From Branchipolynoe longqiensis (lineage: Eukaryota; Annelida; Polychaeta; Phyllodocida; Polynoidae), in the NCBI GenBank assembly GCA_030323885.1, contig JASIRB010003998.1:92121-156120 (forward strand): DNA of 64,000 nucleotides, written 5' to 3'. Of the stretch, positions 35,028 through 45,350 are shown one piece after another. Under the pieces are notes generated by a model. The model was not told the origin of the DNA. It saw only the letters and a list, made by a program, of their open reading frames with translations, and did not search any database. The first letter of the stretch is position 1. Every line of letters begins with the position of its first letter. A program made the translations under genes and the position numbers.

Positions 35028-35350
35028 TTTTTTTTTTTTTTTGTTGTTGAAGATTTATACTGCCTATCATGGATAAGCCTGAATAGGCTTGTTTTCACCA
35101 TTAGACAGTTTGTCGATAGAAAGCCTGAGCCTACACTTTTACCGACCCAAGGATTTTTAACCTCCCACACCACATAGACATGGTATGAGAGCAACTGGCC
35201 TTTGATGTCGCTGTAAGTTATACACAGCGGTGGAAATCCAAATTGGCAGAGATGGGGGCACGGGGAATCGAACCACCAACCTTCAGGTTAGGAGTCCGAC
35301 CCAGAAAAAAGTCAGACACTCTAACCACTCCGCCACAGAGAACACCACAT
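35028..35350 (-). mobile_element. SINE family A, full length
   Basis: The poly(A) tail (T run at 35,028-35,042 on the plus strand) and TTGTTGTTGAAGATTTATAC are at the left, and the tRNA-like head (ACACTCTAACCACTCCGCCA) at the right. ATGGTTTT occurs at both edges (about 35,024 and 35,351), a probable 8-bp target duplication. It separates the Gypsy RNase H remnant from DNA to the left. Confidence 0.85.
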
Positions 35351-35359
35351 ATGGTTTTA

Positions 35360-35868
35360 CATATGTTGACAGTTTTTTTTGTTAATTGGCCACTCTGTTT
35401 TTACTAACCGCATCACTTCTTGCAGCGTGTGGTCTAACAGTGTGTCTTTTTGTATGCGTTGTAGCATATTTTGTGCTATGTCCATTCTAGCTACTGATGA
35501 TTTGTTGTCGAAGAGGTCATTTGGCGTGGTGCTAGTGGTGTGGGTTCTCGACAGTGCATCTGCAAAATTCATGTTACATCCATTTATATGCATGACATTT
35601 AAATTGTAATTTTCCAGACACATTCGCCTTCTCTGCATATGGGCAGACAACATGTGTAATGTTTTAGACATGATATTTACTAATGGCTTATGATCTGTTT
35701 TGACTGTTATTTGTTCACCGTACACATACTCATGAAATTTCACACACCTGAAACAGATAGCTAAGAGCTCTTTTTCAATAATGGCATAGCTGGCTTGGGT
35801 ATCGTCTAGAGCCTTTGAAGCCATGGCTACCGGCTTACCCTTTTGAAATAGGGTTGACACATCTGACA
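35360..35868 (-). pseudogene. Ty3/Gypsy RNase H and RH-integrase linker fragment
   Basis: The minus-strand frame has K-P-V-A-M-A-S-K-A-L, then Y-A-I-I-E-K-E-L-L-A-I (Glu), V-K-T-D-H-K-P-L (Asp) and F-A-D-A-L-S-R (last Asp), the RT-associated RNase H of Gypsy elements. The frame continues about 60 residues towards integrase before ending. The RT is missing, because the sequence upstream is replaced by an LTR at 35,872. About 170 residues remain. Confidence 0.85.
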
Positions 35869-35871
35869 CCA

Positions 35872-36039
35872 TGTAAAAGACAACATGTATCGACATGGCA
35901 AGTAGAGGTTCATGACTGGTTTATTATTGCATCCAAGCTTTGCCACTTTCACTATATGACGTCACCAGCTCTCGCACCGGGCCTGAAGACCGCGAGACCA
36001 TACTGGCGTATCAGCGGAACGCTACTCACATATATTACA
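35872..36039 (-). mobile_element. Short Gypsy-type LTR (168 bp), 5' copy
   Basis: It matches 27,096-27,253 along its length and has the same TGTAAAAGAC ... ATTACA ends and orientation. On the minus strand it lies directly 5' of the Gypsy RNase H fragment. The pair could therefore be the two LTRs of one heavily deleted and invaded element, or independent solo LTRs. Confidence 0.7.
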
Positions 36040-37171
36040 TATATACGTTATATATAAAATATATATAATCTATGTATATATAATCTGAATAATATGTAAT
36101 AATATATAATAATATATAATATATAATACATAATAATATATAATAACATATAATAATATATAACAATAACAATAATGATATATAATAATATATAATAATA
36201 ATCTATAATGATATATAATAATATATCATAATATATAAGAATATATATAATAATGTAATGTATATAATATGTATTATGTTGAGATATATATATATCACAA
36301 CACAACCACATCATATATATGTGCTCTACAATCTTTGATGGGAATATAAACAAGGAGACAAACTCGCTTCAGTTTGTTCTATTACTTGACTTGTGGGGGG
36401 TTTATAACCTTACGACGGTTACCAGCTGCAGAACTGCAACAATATAGAGAGGCACTGTTATATCGGTCCAATCTTTGGTTGAAGATTAATCTTCTGGTGG
36501 GGTGGTTGTAGAAGCTGGGGACATCTTTATAATCTATCAAACGATGAGTCATTAGGGCGGCCCTGAATCTCTCCAGTCTGGCGGTAGCAGAGCACTATTA
36601 TCCAGTCAACAGCAGCAAGGGTTCAGGAGGAAGTGACAGGTAAAGGTGGGTTCAGCAGTTCCAGCAACAAGAACAAAGCGAGAGAAACGATAAGGTCAAA
36701 GACCCCACCCAAGCAAACAACTCCCTTGATCAGGGGGAGAAGTAAGCCCAGGAGAAAACAAAAGAGGGTAGAGTACAGGAAAGAGAAATGAGGAGAGTTG
36801 AGTCAAAGGACTGTGTCTCTTTGCTCTATGGTGACCAGCCGGCGAGCCAAAGACATGGACAGAGTAAGAGTAGAAAGTGAAATACTGGCAGGCTACTCCT
36901 CCTGGAACTCTTTTCAGACATTATCAAGAAGGAGCAAGGCCAACAGAGAGGAGATAGGGAGAGGTGTTGACGAAGTACGGTCCGGATAGCAAGTAATGCC
37001 ATTTATCTAGGCTCTACTGCATGTTGCATGTAGTTCCAGATTCGGCCACACCGGAGCCACTAGTCATAGGCTTTGACACTATATTTTGTATGCCAGCTGT
37101 GCCTGGTCATTATCGCTTCCATACTCACTCAGATGGTCAATTTTAACTTCACAACACTCACGCCAACGGGA
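36040..37171. other. AT microsatellite and unclassified DNA
   Basis: 36,040-36,290 is an AATAATATAT-type microsatellite. 36,300-37,170 contains no recognisable gene. GAACTGCAACAATATAG and purine-rich stretches near 36,650-36,990 could be old retroelement sequence. Confidence 0.5.
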
Positions 37172-37495
37172 TGCTGTGGCCCAATCCATAGAGCACTGGC
37201 TTCTCATATGGAAGGGCGGGAGTTCGAGTCCTAGACAAGTCAAACCGATGACTTATAACCTTGATACTTGTCGCTACCTAGCCTGGTGCTCAGCATTAAT
37301 AGGATACAACAAGGACTGGTTAGCGCAGTATCAGGATAATTTGAATGTGGGATATCGGATCATGGTGCCAGTGGCATGGTCTCCCAGTTTGACAGCACCA
37401 TAAAGTCGCCATGAGTGTGCACGCTCACAAGTCGGTACTCATCCTGATATAACCTTACATGTTGCAAGGTCGTAAAACTTCAACAACCAACCATC
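37172..37495 (+). mobile_element. SINE family B
   Basis: The head carries GGGAGTTCGAGTCCTAG, a B box. The body and 3' end TGATATAACCTTACATGTTG with a CAACCAACCA tail follow. About 85-90% similar by eye to the other copies. Confidence 0.85.
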
Positions 37496-37499
37496 TATA

Positions 37500-37679
37500 T
37501 ACAGTAAAACCTCTATATACCGGCCCATCCACATATCGACCACTCCCCTATATCGATCGCTTTATTTGGGTCCCAACAGTACCATTGTAAGGATATTCTA
37601 ACTCTCTAAACCGACCACCTCCCTAAATGGACCACTTAAAGTCGGTCCCATAGTCGGTCGATTTAGAGGTTTTACTGTA
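37500..37679. mobile_element. Mariner-like MITE (ACAGTAAAACCTCT ends), 180 bp
   Basis: The left end ACAGTAAAACCTCTATATAC is inverted at the right as GATTTAGAGGTTTTACTGTA. It is flanked by TA. Internal CCGACCACCTCCCTAAATGG recurs in the copies at 38,090 and 44,208. The TA target and CAGT ends fit Tc1/mariner. Confidence 0.85.
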
Positions 37680-38089
37680 TATCTATATTTAGTTGGTTGT
37701 TGTTTTTCGTCCTAGCAACATCTAAGGTCATATCAGACCGATATAGATAGATAGATAGATCGATAGATATATAGATAGATAGATAGATAGACAAATAGAC
37801 ATCACAAAGCCCAGGCCATGCACTGAACCAGAATATCAAACACAGTGGGGGTTGAACTTGATTATCCGATAAGCCGAGGCGCAAGAAGGACGACGGACAG
37901 AGCGCGGCGGTCAATCAAGTTCCTCCACAGATAAGGTTCAAGGTGTTCACTTAGTTATCTTTAGATGCGTTATCTTCAAAAGGTATACGCAAGGGGCTAT
38001 GAGCCATCTCTATCTCTGTCTGTCTATATGCGTCTTTCTGGTTGATTGCTGTCTGTCTGTCTGTCTATTTCAATATCGCTATGAATATA
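37680..38089. other. GATA microsatellite and SINE tail fragment
   Basis: A 48-bp SINE-B tail lies at 37,690-37,738 and a (GATA)n-like run at 37,741-37,790. The remainder is unclassified. Confidence 0.6.
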
Positions 38090-38273
38090 TATACAGTAAA
38101 ACCTCTCTAACCGACCACCTCCACAGATCGACCATTCCCCAATATCGATCATTTTATTTGGGTTCCAAACGATCACCTGTACAGTACCATTCTAACGGTA
38201 GCAAAAATCTCCCTAAACCGACCACCTCCCTAAATGGACCAGAGTCGGTCGATTTAGAGAGGTTTTATGAATC
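38090..38273. mobile_element. Mariner-like MITE (ACAGTAAAACCTCT ends), second copy
   Basis: The left end ATACAGTAAAACCTCTCTAA and the right end TCGATTTAGAGAGGTTTTAT are inverted. The interior matches the 37.5-kb copy. Confidence 0.85.
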
Positions 38274-38294
38274 GATATGTGTATGTCTCTCCAT

Positions 38295-38811
38295 ATACAG
38301 TCTACTCTGTCTATAAGGACACATATGGGACTGGAGCAAGATGCCATTATAGAGAGAGATCCGTTATAGGCAGAGACTGACTGATGGAACGGGTTGAAAC
38401 AAATGTTCTTCTTTTATACTTGACTGACTAGGATGGTCCTTACATGAGGTTATTGACAGACAATATTGATCAAATAGGTGGGAAAAAAAGCTTGGTGTCC
38501 ACATAAGACAGTTGTCCGTTAGACACAGAGGCAATGCTATTAAATTAAACCATTGGGATTGCATTCAATTGTGAGGAAACGGCAAAAAACACAGGGTAAA
38601 CATGTTAGAATAAATATATGGCATATCATTATTGACAGAGAATATTGATCAAATAGGTGAGAAACAGCTCGCTGTCTGCAGAAGTCAGTTGTCCGGTAGA
38701 CACAGAGGCAATGCTATTAAATTAAAGGGGTGCCGTGACGGGACCAGCACTTTTTGCCATTATTGACAGAGATTCGCTCTTGACAGAGGCCGTTATTCAC
38801 AGCGTAGACTG
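38295..38811. mobile_element. MITE with TACAGTCTACTCTGTCTATA ends and internal duplication
   Basis: The left end TACAGTCTACTCTGTCTATA and the right end (inverted) TACAGTCTACGCTGTGAATA indicate a TA-targeted MITE of about 515 bp. Inside, a roughly 95-bp module containing ATATTGATCAAATAGGTG and GACACAGAGGCAATGCTATT occurs twice (about 38,462 and 38,642). Confidence 0.75.
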
Positions 38812-38841
38812 TATCTATTTCCCTCTCTTTCTTGCCCAGTC

Positions 38842-39060
38842 AAGCCAATGACTCCTATAAAATTGACACATTAATACTAATAACAGGATATGGCAAGGAT
38901 GGCTTTGGTCAGTATCATGACTCAATATCCCACTGAGTCACATTATCAGGATACCAAGCAAACCAGTCCTTGCCTGATCCTAATAATGCGAGTGCCAGGC
39001 TAGGTAGCGACAAGTATCAATTTTGTAAGTCGTTGGTTTGACTTGGTTGAGGTTCAACCG
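38842..39060. mobile_element. Two SINE-B fragments joined in opposite orientation
   Basis: 38,842-38,925 reads as the plus-strand body of family B. At about 38,926, within CCCACTGAGTCACATTATC, it changes to the minus-strand body and continues to 39,060 (GTATCAATTTTGTAAGTCG, TTGACTTGG). The result is a 220-bp inverted-repeat-like chimera. Confidence 0.7.
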
Positions 39061-39424
39061 ACCAAACTCCCTAAACTAACGTCATCCCATTGAATAGTGA
39101 ATCGTGCCATATTGTAGAATATAGCATGGTAATATATAACACTGCTTGTTGGCTTAGTCGCTTTATAATGCGGTACATGAAACATGCACAGAGGGTGGGT
39201 GGGTGGCAGAAACAATGCACTTGTATTGTGGAGTTCTGACAGCACTGAATGATTGGTGAGTTTGCCACAGTACAATGACTCAGCACTTCATCACACAAAC
39301 AAAGCCTCTCAATGCATTGACTGAAGCCGACATTCCATTGACCTGCAATACGCGAACAATATGTCGTATGTAAGAAGCGACATGCAGCATGCAGCTGGCT
39401 TGACGAAGAACCTGTGGGTCTATG

Positions 39425-39996
39425 AGGTTAACATTGCACAGTCCGATGGTTTTGAGTTTCTGTAATTTTCTGAGAAAATTGTATTAGGTTGGTCGTTTTA
39501 ATATACCTTACTTTACTTCGAAGCAACTTCTATTGTAAATGGCTAACTTTTGTGATATTTGAAGTGCAAACATACAACATTATTTTGGCAAGCGTGCCAA
39601 AACTCTGACACCATAGGCTTCTGCAGTGACAGCTTCCAATAAATCACCTCAGTGTTCACTTCTATGTGGCCACAAACATCTAAGGTCATATCAGGATGGG
39701 TACCGACATGTGACAAGTGCACACTCATGGTAACTTCATAGTGCTGCCCCAATGGGAGACTAGACCACTGGCACCATGACCCGATAACCCACACAATCAC
39801 ATTATCTTGATACTGAGCTAACCAGTCCATGTCCTATCCCATTAATGCCAAGCGCCAGGCTAGGTAGCGCCAAGTATCAATTTTATAAGTCATTGGTTTG
39901 ACTCGGCTGGCATCGAACTCCCGGCTTTCCACACAGGAGTCCTGCGCTCTATCGATTCAGCCACTCAAAGCCATCGGATTACGCAACGTTAATGGA
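39425..39996 (-). mobile_element. MITE family C interrupted by a SINE B
   Basis: The left part (39,425-39,650) begins ATTGCACAGTCCGATGG and matches the MITE C body in minus orientation. The right end CCATCGGATTACGCAACGTT lies at 39,971-39,990. Between them sits SINE B (39,664-39,965). Confidence 0.7.
39664..39965 (-). mobile_element. SINE family B nested in MITE C
   Basis: The 3' end CATCTAAGGTCATATCAGGA is at the left (tail trimmed) and the head with CATCGAACTCCCGGC and TATCGATTCAGCCACT at the right. Confidence 0.8.
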
Positions 39997-40013
39997 AGTT
40001 CAGCATTTGCTTA

Positions 40014-40751
40014 TACCCCTGTCACATTGGAACGTGTTGTGCGGCGTGCCGGCAACGTGGACAATATTTGCTAGCACGCTGGACACGTCCAATTTTTCGG
40101 CGTCTTGGGAGAAAGTTTGACGAAACCGCAGCGCGTGAGTAGCATGTTAGTAACGCGATGCGAACGTGTGTCGACGTGCGGCAGTAAAAAAAAAAAAAAA
40201 AAGTCTGCTTGACCTAGTTTACTCCCGCGTTTGTCGACGGGCGTCAACGTCCCGCCAGCGGGTTCCCAGCATGCCATCAGCGTGTTATCGGCGCGTTGTC
40301 GGCGCTCCACCAGCGTTTCTCAGCGCGTTGGACGTGTTGCCGGCGCGCCTGGACGCGTTGGCGGCGGGTCTTGGCGCTGTGCCGGCCCTACCCGAATGCC
40401 AACGTTAACCGACTTTGATCAACGTCCTGCCAGCGTTCCGCCGGCGGGCCCCCAACGGGTTCGACGTGTTGGCAACGCGTTGGTAGCATGTCCATAACGT
40501 CCCTCAAACACGTCTGCGCGCGTCGGTCCGCGCCGAAAGTTTTGTGCAAGCACAAAACAATCGGCGCGACCCGACGCGCGCCGATGGCCGCGACGTGTAG
40601 ATTCACACGTTGCTATGTACCGACGCGCGGGAAACGTGCCGGAAACGCACCGGAAACGTACCGGACATGTACCGACGTTTCGCCCAAAAATCGAACACGT
40701 CGGCACGCGTCGACCCGCGTTGGCCCGAAACGTCGTAATGTGACAGCCCCT
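40014..40751. mobile_element. Palindromic TWA-target MITE, 738 bp (GCGTTGGCGGC type)
   Basis: Termini TACCCCTGTCACATTGGAAC and, inverted, GTAATGTGACAGCCCCT are flanked by TTA (40,011-40,013; 40,752-40,754). The interior is CpG-rich and made of ACGCGTTGGCGGC/CCGGCGTG-like motifs on both strands, so several frames stay open without being genes. The centre GTTTTGTGCAAGCACAAAAC (40,534-40,553) is a perfect palindrome. Confidence 0.85.
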
Positions 40752-40767
40752 TTAGTTTGATATTGTA

Positions 40768-41514
40768 AGGCCCTGTCACACTACGACGTTTCTCACCAAC
40801 GCGCTTCGACGCGTGCCGACGGGTTGGGTTTTTGTTCAAAACGTCGGTACACGTCCGGTACGTTACCGGCGCGTCGGTACATAGCAACGTGTGAATGGAC
40901 ACGTCGGCGCGCGTCGAGCAGCATGTTGGCGGGCGCGTTACGGACGCGTTAGCAACACCTTGACGGCGCGCCGGCAGAACGCTGGCAGACCGTTGATCAA
41001 TGTCAGTTAACGTTGGCTTTTTTTTCCCCAAAATGCGACCGTTCCGTCGGCGCGTCCGTAACATCCCATCGACGGGTAGTGGGCGCGCTATTGGCGTTGC
41101 TCCAGCGTATGTCGGCGCGTTGAACATGTTGCCGGCATGCCTGGATGCGTTGGCCGCACGGTGTGGACGCGCTGCGGGCACGTCCTAACTTGTTGCTGGC
41201 GGGTATGTACGCGTTGACACGGTACTAACGCGACACCAACGCGCCGTCAACGCGCCGTCAACGCGCCGACAGCGCTCCGACAGCACGCCGACAACACGCC
41301 GAAAGCACGCCGGGAACCCGCTGGTGGGACGTTGACATGTTGTTCTGCCGCGCGTCGAAACGCATTGGCCGCGTGCTTATAGCACGCTACTAACACGCTG
41401 CGCCGCATCAAACTTTCTCCCAAAGCGCCGAAGAGTTGGACGCGTGCCGACAGGTTGCAAATATTTTGCGCGTTGCCGGCGCGCCGGCGGAAACGTCGTA
41501 GTGTGACAGGGCCT
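40768..41514. mobile_element. Palindromic MITE, 747 bp (GCGCGTTGACGCG type)
   Basis: Termini AGGCCCTGTCACACTACGAC and, inverted, GTCGTAGTGTGACAGGGCCT match for about 20 bp and are flanked by GTA (40,765-40,767; 41,515-41,517). The interior shares its motif style with the neighbour at 40,014 and lies only 16 bp from it. Near the left end is TTTTTGTTCAAAAC. No coding capacity. Confidence 0.85.
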
Positions 41515-41578
41515 GTATGTGCTAAGCAATGCTCGGGTTTGCTGCGCTATAACTCTAATAGCACCCCATACCTCCTTA

Positions 41579-42317
41579 TGGCCCTGTCACACTACGACGT
41601 GACTACGTCAGAGTAGGCAGAACGTGAAAATAATTATATTACGTCGACGTTATGGGCGTAATATGCAAATTGTGGACGTGAGCGTAACGTGAAAGTAACG
41701 TTGGTGTACGACGTGACCTTAGCTGTAACGTGACAACGTTAGGGGGAGGTGTAATTGGCGACGTGACCGGGCGTTAGTGTAACGTGAGCGTAACGTCGCC
41801 GTAACGGGTGCGACGTGGACGTAACGTGACCGTAACGCCAACGTAACGTGACCGTAACGTGACCATAACGTGACCGTAACGTGACCGTAACGTGACCGTA
41901 ACCATGACCGTAACGTGACCGTAACGTGACCGTAACGTGACCGTAACGTGACCATAACGTGACCGTAACGTGCAAAAAGCTGCCCACACCTTGCTCCCAC
42001 CCAGGCCGTCGGTCTGACGTGACATAACGTGACTCTAACGTCATTTACGCTGCTATAACGATCGCGGAACGTCTACCTAACGTCATTGTCACGTCATCCC
42101 GACGTGACGGCTTCACGTCGAGATACGTCGAAAGTTTTGAACAGGTTCAAAACCTTGACGCGCGCCGACGTAACACGACGTAATATGACGTAGCTCGACG
42201 TCACTCTAACGTCATTATGACGTCATCATAACGTAACCCAACGTACGGCAACGTAATGACGAAAAATCGTCACGTTAGGCTCACGTTGGCTCGTTACGTC
42301 GTAGTGTGACAGGGGTA
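41579..42317. mobile_element. Palindromic TWA-target MITE, 739 bp (CGTAACGTGACC type)
   Basis: Termini TGGCCCTGTCACACTACGAC and, inverted, GTCGTAGTGTGACAGGGGTA are flanked by TTA (41,576-41,578; 42,318-42,320). The interior contains an almost pure array of CGTAACGTGAC (41,760-41,970) plus inverted ACGTCAT/ACGTTA motifs. The near-central GTTTTGAACAGGTTCAAAAC (42,134-42,153) is a near-perfect palindrome. The tandem CGTAACGTGAC block creates spurious minus-strand frames. Confidence 0.85.
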
Positions 42318-42519
42318 TTAGTCACGATGTGACTGTGCGTTGGCTTGCACCACAATGTCCTCTTCAATCTGACCTATGATCTAACAATAGCTACCCAATT
42401 TCAACACAGTTCTTTATAAAGCATTGCTCAAAGTGAGGAATGCATACCACATCTGGCACTTCCAGTCATTTTCTTCTTAAAGGGGCAGTAACATGACTAA
42501 AACAATGTTGTTCTTTTTT

Positions 42520-42825
42520 TTTTAAACAGAAGATTTTTACTGCCTATCATGGCTAAGTCTGAATAGTCTTTTTTTCACCATTAGACAGTTGGTCGATAGG
42601 AAGCCAAAGCCTACACTTTTACCGACCCAAGGGATTTTTAACCTCCCATACCATATATATATATAGTATGAGAGCAACTGGCCTTTGATGACACTGTAAG
42701 TTATATACCGCGGTGGAAATCCAAATCGGCAGAGGTGATGGCACAGGGAATTGAACCACCAACCTTCAAATTAAGAGTCTGACCTAGAAAGATGTTAGAC
42801 ACTCTAATCATTCTGCCACAGAGAG
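42520..42825 (-). mobile_element. SINE family A
   Basis: The tail TTTTTTTTTAAACAGAAGAT is at the left and the head CACTCTAATCATTCTGCCAC at the right. A short TATATATATA insertion lies in the body. It is more diverged than the 35-kb copy. Confidence 0.8.
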
Positions 42826-43149
42826 CCCCGATAATTATTATGATCAAATATGACTAGTCACAGTTTGTATAGGTTGAAATTACCTATTCTCTCGGAGTTA
42901 CTTAGGGTTCTGACCGTGGTCTGGAAGTCTCAGTGGTCAAACTGTGGCTATTTGTGTCTTCAGCGCCAAGACTGATAAGTGACTTAGGCCAAGGAACACC
43001 TACCGACTTGCAGAGTAGTGCACACCTGAAGTAAATTCGAAGGTCTTGAGTATGCTGTTACCTATGTCTTGAGTATGCCTATAAGAAACCTATGTAAGTT
43101 CACCCTTTCCTTCCCTGTGTGACGTCACAGAACTACGTCAAATAGCCAT

Positions 43150-43452
43150 GTGTTGGTTGCTGGACCCTTACGTCCTGGCAACATCTACGGTCATATCAGG
43201 ATGCATACTGAGTTATGACAGTGCACACTCATAGCAACTTTATAGTGTTGCCCCACTGGGAGGCCAGGTCGCCAGCACAATAACCTGATATCCCACTCAG
43301 TCACATTATCCCGACACTGATTCAAACAGTCATTGCCCTATCCTAATAATGCCAAGTGCTGAGCTAGGACGTGACAAGTATCAATATTTAAGTCATTGGT
43401 TTGTTTCGATCTAACAAAATGGGAGACGGACGCTCATCTCATTCGGCCAATA
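43150..43452 (-). mobile_element. SINE family B
   Basis: The tail GTTGGTTGCTGG and CATCTACGGTCATATCAGGA are at the left, the tRNA-like head (GACGGACGCTCATCTCATTC) at the right. Confidence 0.8.
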
Positions 43453-43474
43453 TCCATGGGTGTTCAGAGAGTAA

Positions 43475-43850
43475 AGGCCCTGTCACACCTCACCGGATTG
43501 AGGGAAATGGACAGAACCCGAACAAAGTCTGTTTTGTGTCCGTACAAGTTTTGAACATGCACAAAACTGATTGATTGATTGGTGGTTGCTTTACGCCGTG
43601 TCGGGAGCATAGGCCATATTCACGGTGATGCACAAAACTAGGAACGGATGCCGCCGGACTGACATCTATGGTTCTTGTCCGGTTTGAGTCTGTTTTGTCC
43701 ATTGGCTATCCGTTCATGTCCGTTTCATGTCCGTTCGTCCAGCAGCCATTGATTCGATAGTGCAACATTTTGATATACATTTTGATACTTATCACCACCG
43801 GACTAGACAATTCTGTCCATTGCTCAATCCGGCGAGGTGTGACAGCCGCT
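43475..43850. mobile_element. Palindromic TWA-target MITE (GTCCGTTC type) with a nested LINE scrap
   Basis: Termini AGGCCCTGTCACACCTCACC and, inverted, CGAGGTGTGACAGCCGCT are flanked by TAA (43,472-43,474; 43,851-43,853). The interior iterates GTCCGTT/CCGGACT motifs like the 23.3-kb element. The centre GTTTTGAACATGCACAAAAC is the site of the LINE insertion at 43,569. Without that insertion the element is about 305 bp. Confidence 0.85.
43569..43627 (-). mobile_element. 59-bp LINE 3'-end insertion with 12-bp target duplication
   Basis: It is the reverse complement of the LINE 3' end at about 31,125-31,186: (GATT)n, then GGTGGTTGCTTTACGCCGTG and AGCATAGGCCATATTCACGG. ATGCACAAAACT flanks it at 43,557-43,568 and 43,628-43,639. 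The LINE machinery therefore made a genuine but extremely short insertion. Confidence 0.9.
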
Positions 43851-43853
43851 TAA

Positions 43854-44207
43854 CAATGCTACATAATTCAAGCTCAAATAGTCCATTCAATGCATGATCT
43901 TTCATTAAGATACATCAATAGTCATGTGAGGAATACATGCTAAACATGAATGGACCAGATTTTAAAAGTTGCACAATTGATTGATTGCCATACTATAAAA
44001 ATAAAGATATTACTATTACTAGGGTAATGATGATAATCTATTTCCTTCATTTTTAGGGAATAACTTTGGACTTAGTTGAAGTTAATTTTTGCATGCACAC
44101 CAAAATGATGGATATGTGCTTTATTTACTAGTTTACAAGTAAAACAGTGTCGTGCAAGGGCGCCTAGCTGCAATAAATGTTTTAGTGCACAAGCATTTAT
44201 ACACACA
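43854..44207. other. Intergenic, nothing recognised
   Basis: AT-rich DNA without repeats that I can match elsewhere in the window and without supported coding sequence. Confidence 0.5.
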
Positions 44208-44370
44208 CACAGAAAAACCTCTCTAACCGACCACCTCCACATATTGACCACGGTTTATTTGGGTCCCAACATTACCATTGGAACCATATTCTAACTCCCT
44301 ACACCGACCACCTCCCTAAATGGACCACTAACAGTTGGTCCCAAGGTCGGTCGATTTAGAAAGGTTATAT
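44208..44370. mobile_element. Mariner-like MITE (ACAGTAAAACCTCT family), third copy
   Basis: The left end CAGAAAAACCTCTCTAACCG and the right end GTCGATTTAGAAAGGTTATA, with CCGACCACCTCCCTAAATGG inside. Confidence 0.8.
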
Positions 44371-44670
44371 ATAGAGAGAGACAATGGGAGAGAGTCTGAG
44401 AGAGAGAAGGAGGGACAGAGACTAGAGAGAGAGACGAGAGAGAGAGTGAGAGAGAGGGACAGGGAATAGAGAGAGACAGAGAGAGGGAGACAGAGGGAGA
44501 GAGACTAGAGAGATAGTGAGAGGAAGAGAGAGAGAGTGTGAGAGAGACAGAGAATAAAGAGATATTGAGAGGAAGAGAGAGACTAGAGAGAGAGTGACAG
44601 AGAATAGAGAGATAGTGAGAGGAAGAGAGAGATACAGATTAGAGAGATACTAGATAGAGACGAGAGATTC
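44371..44670. repeat. GAGA-rich microsatellite
   Basis: An imperfect (GA)n array with GACAGAGA and GAGAATAGAGAGATAGTGAG modules. It is followed by the end of a MITE C copy (GCTTCCATCGGATTATGCAG, about 44,710). Confidence 0.9.
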
Positions 44671-44817
44671 AAATCTAAGTAAATGCTTGGGTTTTGAGAA
44701 ATGGTTGCTTCCATCGGATTATGCAGAATTAATTCATAGGTTCGACCAAGTCACGTGACCTGGCATAAGTATTGCAGCCGTGTGCAAAACACACAAGCCT
44801 GCCCTGGACTGAAGCTT

Positions 44818-45165
44818 GGTCGGTAGGTTTTCGGAGTTTTACGTCATGGCAACATCTAAGGTCAGGACGGGTACCGACTTGCGACAGTGCACACTCATGG
44901 CGACTTTATAGTGCTGTCCCACTGAGAGACCAGGCTGTCAGCACCTGATAAGTGATATCCCACTCAGTCGCATTATCCTGACACTAATCCAACCAGTCCT
45001 TGTCCTATCCTAATAATGCCGAGCACCTGGCTAGGATAGTAAGAAATATCAAGTTTTATGTCATTGGTTTGAATCGAACATGGTTCAAACCCATGAGTTC
45101 GAATCCCACGATCTACCAAAACGGGAGACGGATCGCTGAACTCATCCGGCCATCCCGTCTGGGTG
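44818..45165 (-). mobile_element. SINE family B
   Basis: The tail GGTCGGTAGGTTTTCGGAG and CATCTAAGGTCAGGACGGG are at the left, the head (CATCCGGCCATCCCGTCTGG) at the right. It contains a tandem duplication around the B box (GGTTCAAACCC, then GTTCGAATCCC). Confidence 0.8.
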
Positions 45166-45350
45166 ATGACTGAAGAACCCAGAATGTTTCCAGATAGCGG
45201 CCAACAATTCCAAGTCACACAGTTCAATACTTTTGAGTTTCTGTCCAATTGTTTAGATGAATACCTCAGGTTGATCTTTATAATATACCTTACTGTATTT
45301 TGAAGTATTTAAAAAAATTTAAATGGCTAACTTTGGATATATTTGAAGTG

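Noticed and set aside
36048..36353. 101-codon Ile/Tyr-rich ORF on the minus strand
   Set aside because: Product of an AATAATATAT microsatellite.
40166..41188. ORFs up to 192 codons between 40.1 and 41.2 kb
   Set aside because: They arise within CpG-rich palindromic MITEs and cross the boundary between two separate elements.
41739..42044. Minus-strand ORFs rich in Arg/Tyr/Val/Thr-Leu repeats
   Set aside because: They translate the tandem CGTAACGTGAC block of a MITE, giving periodic peptides in several frames.
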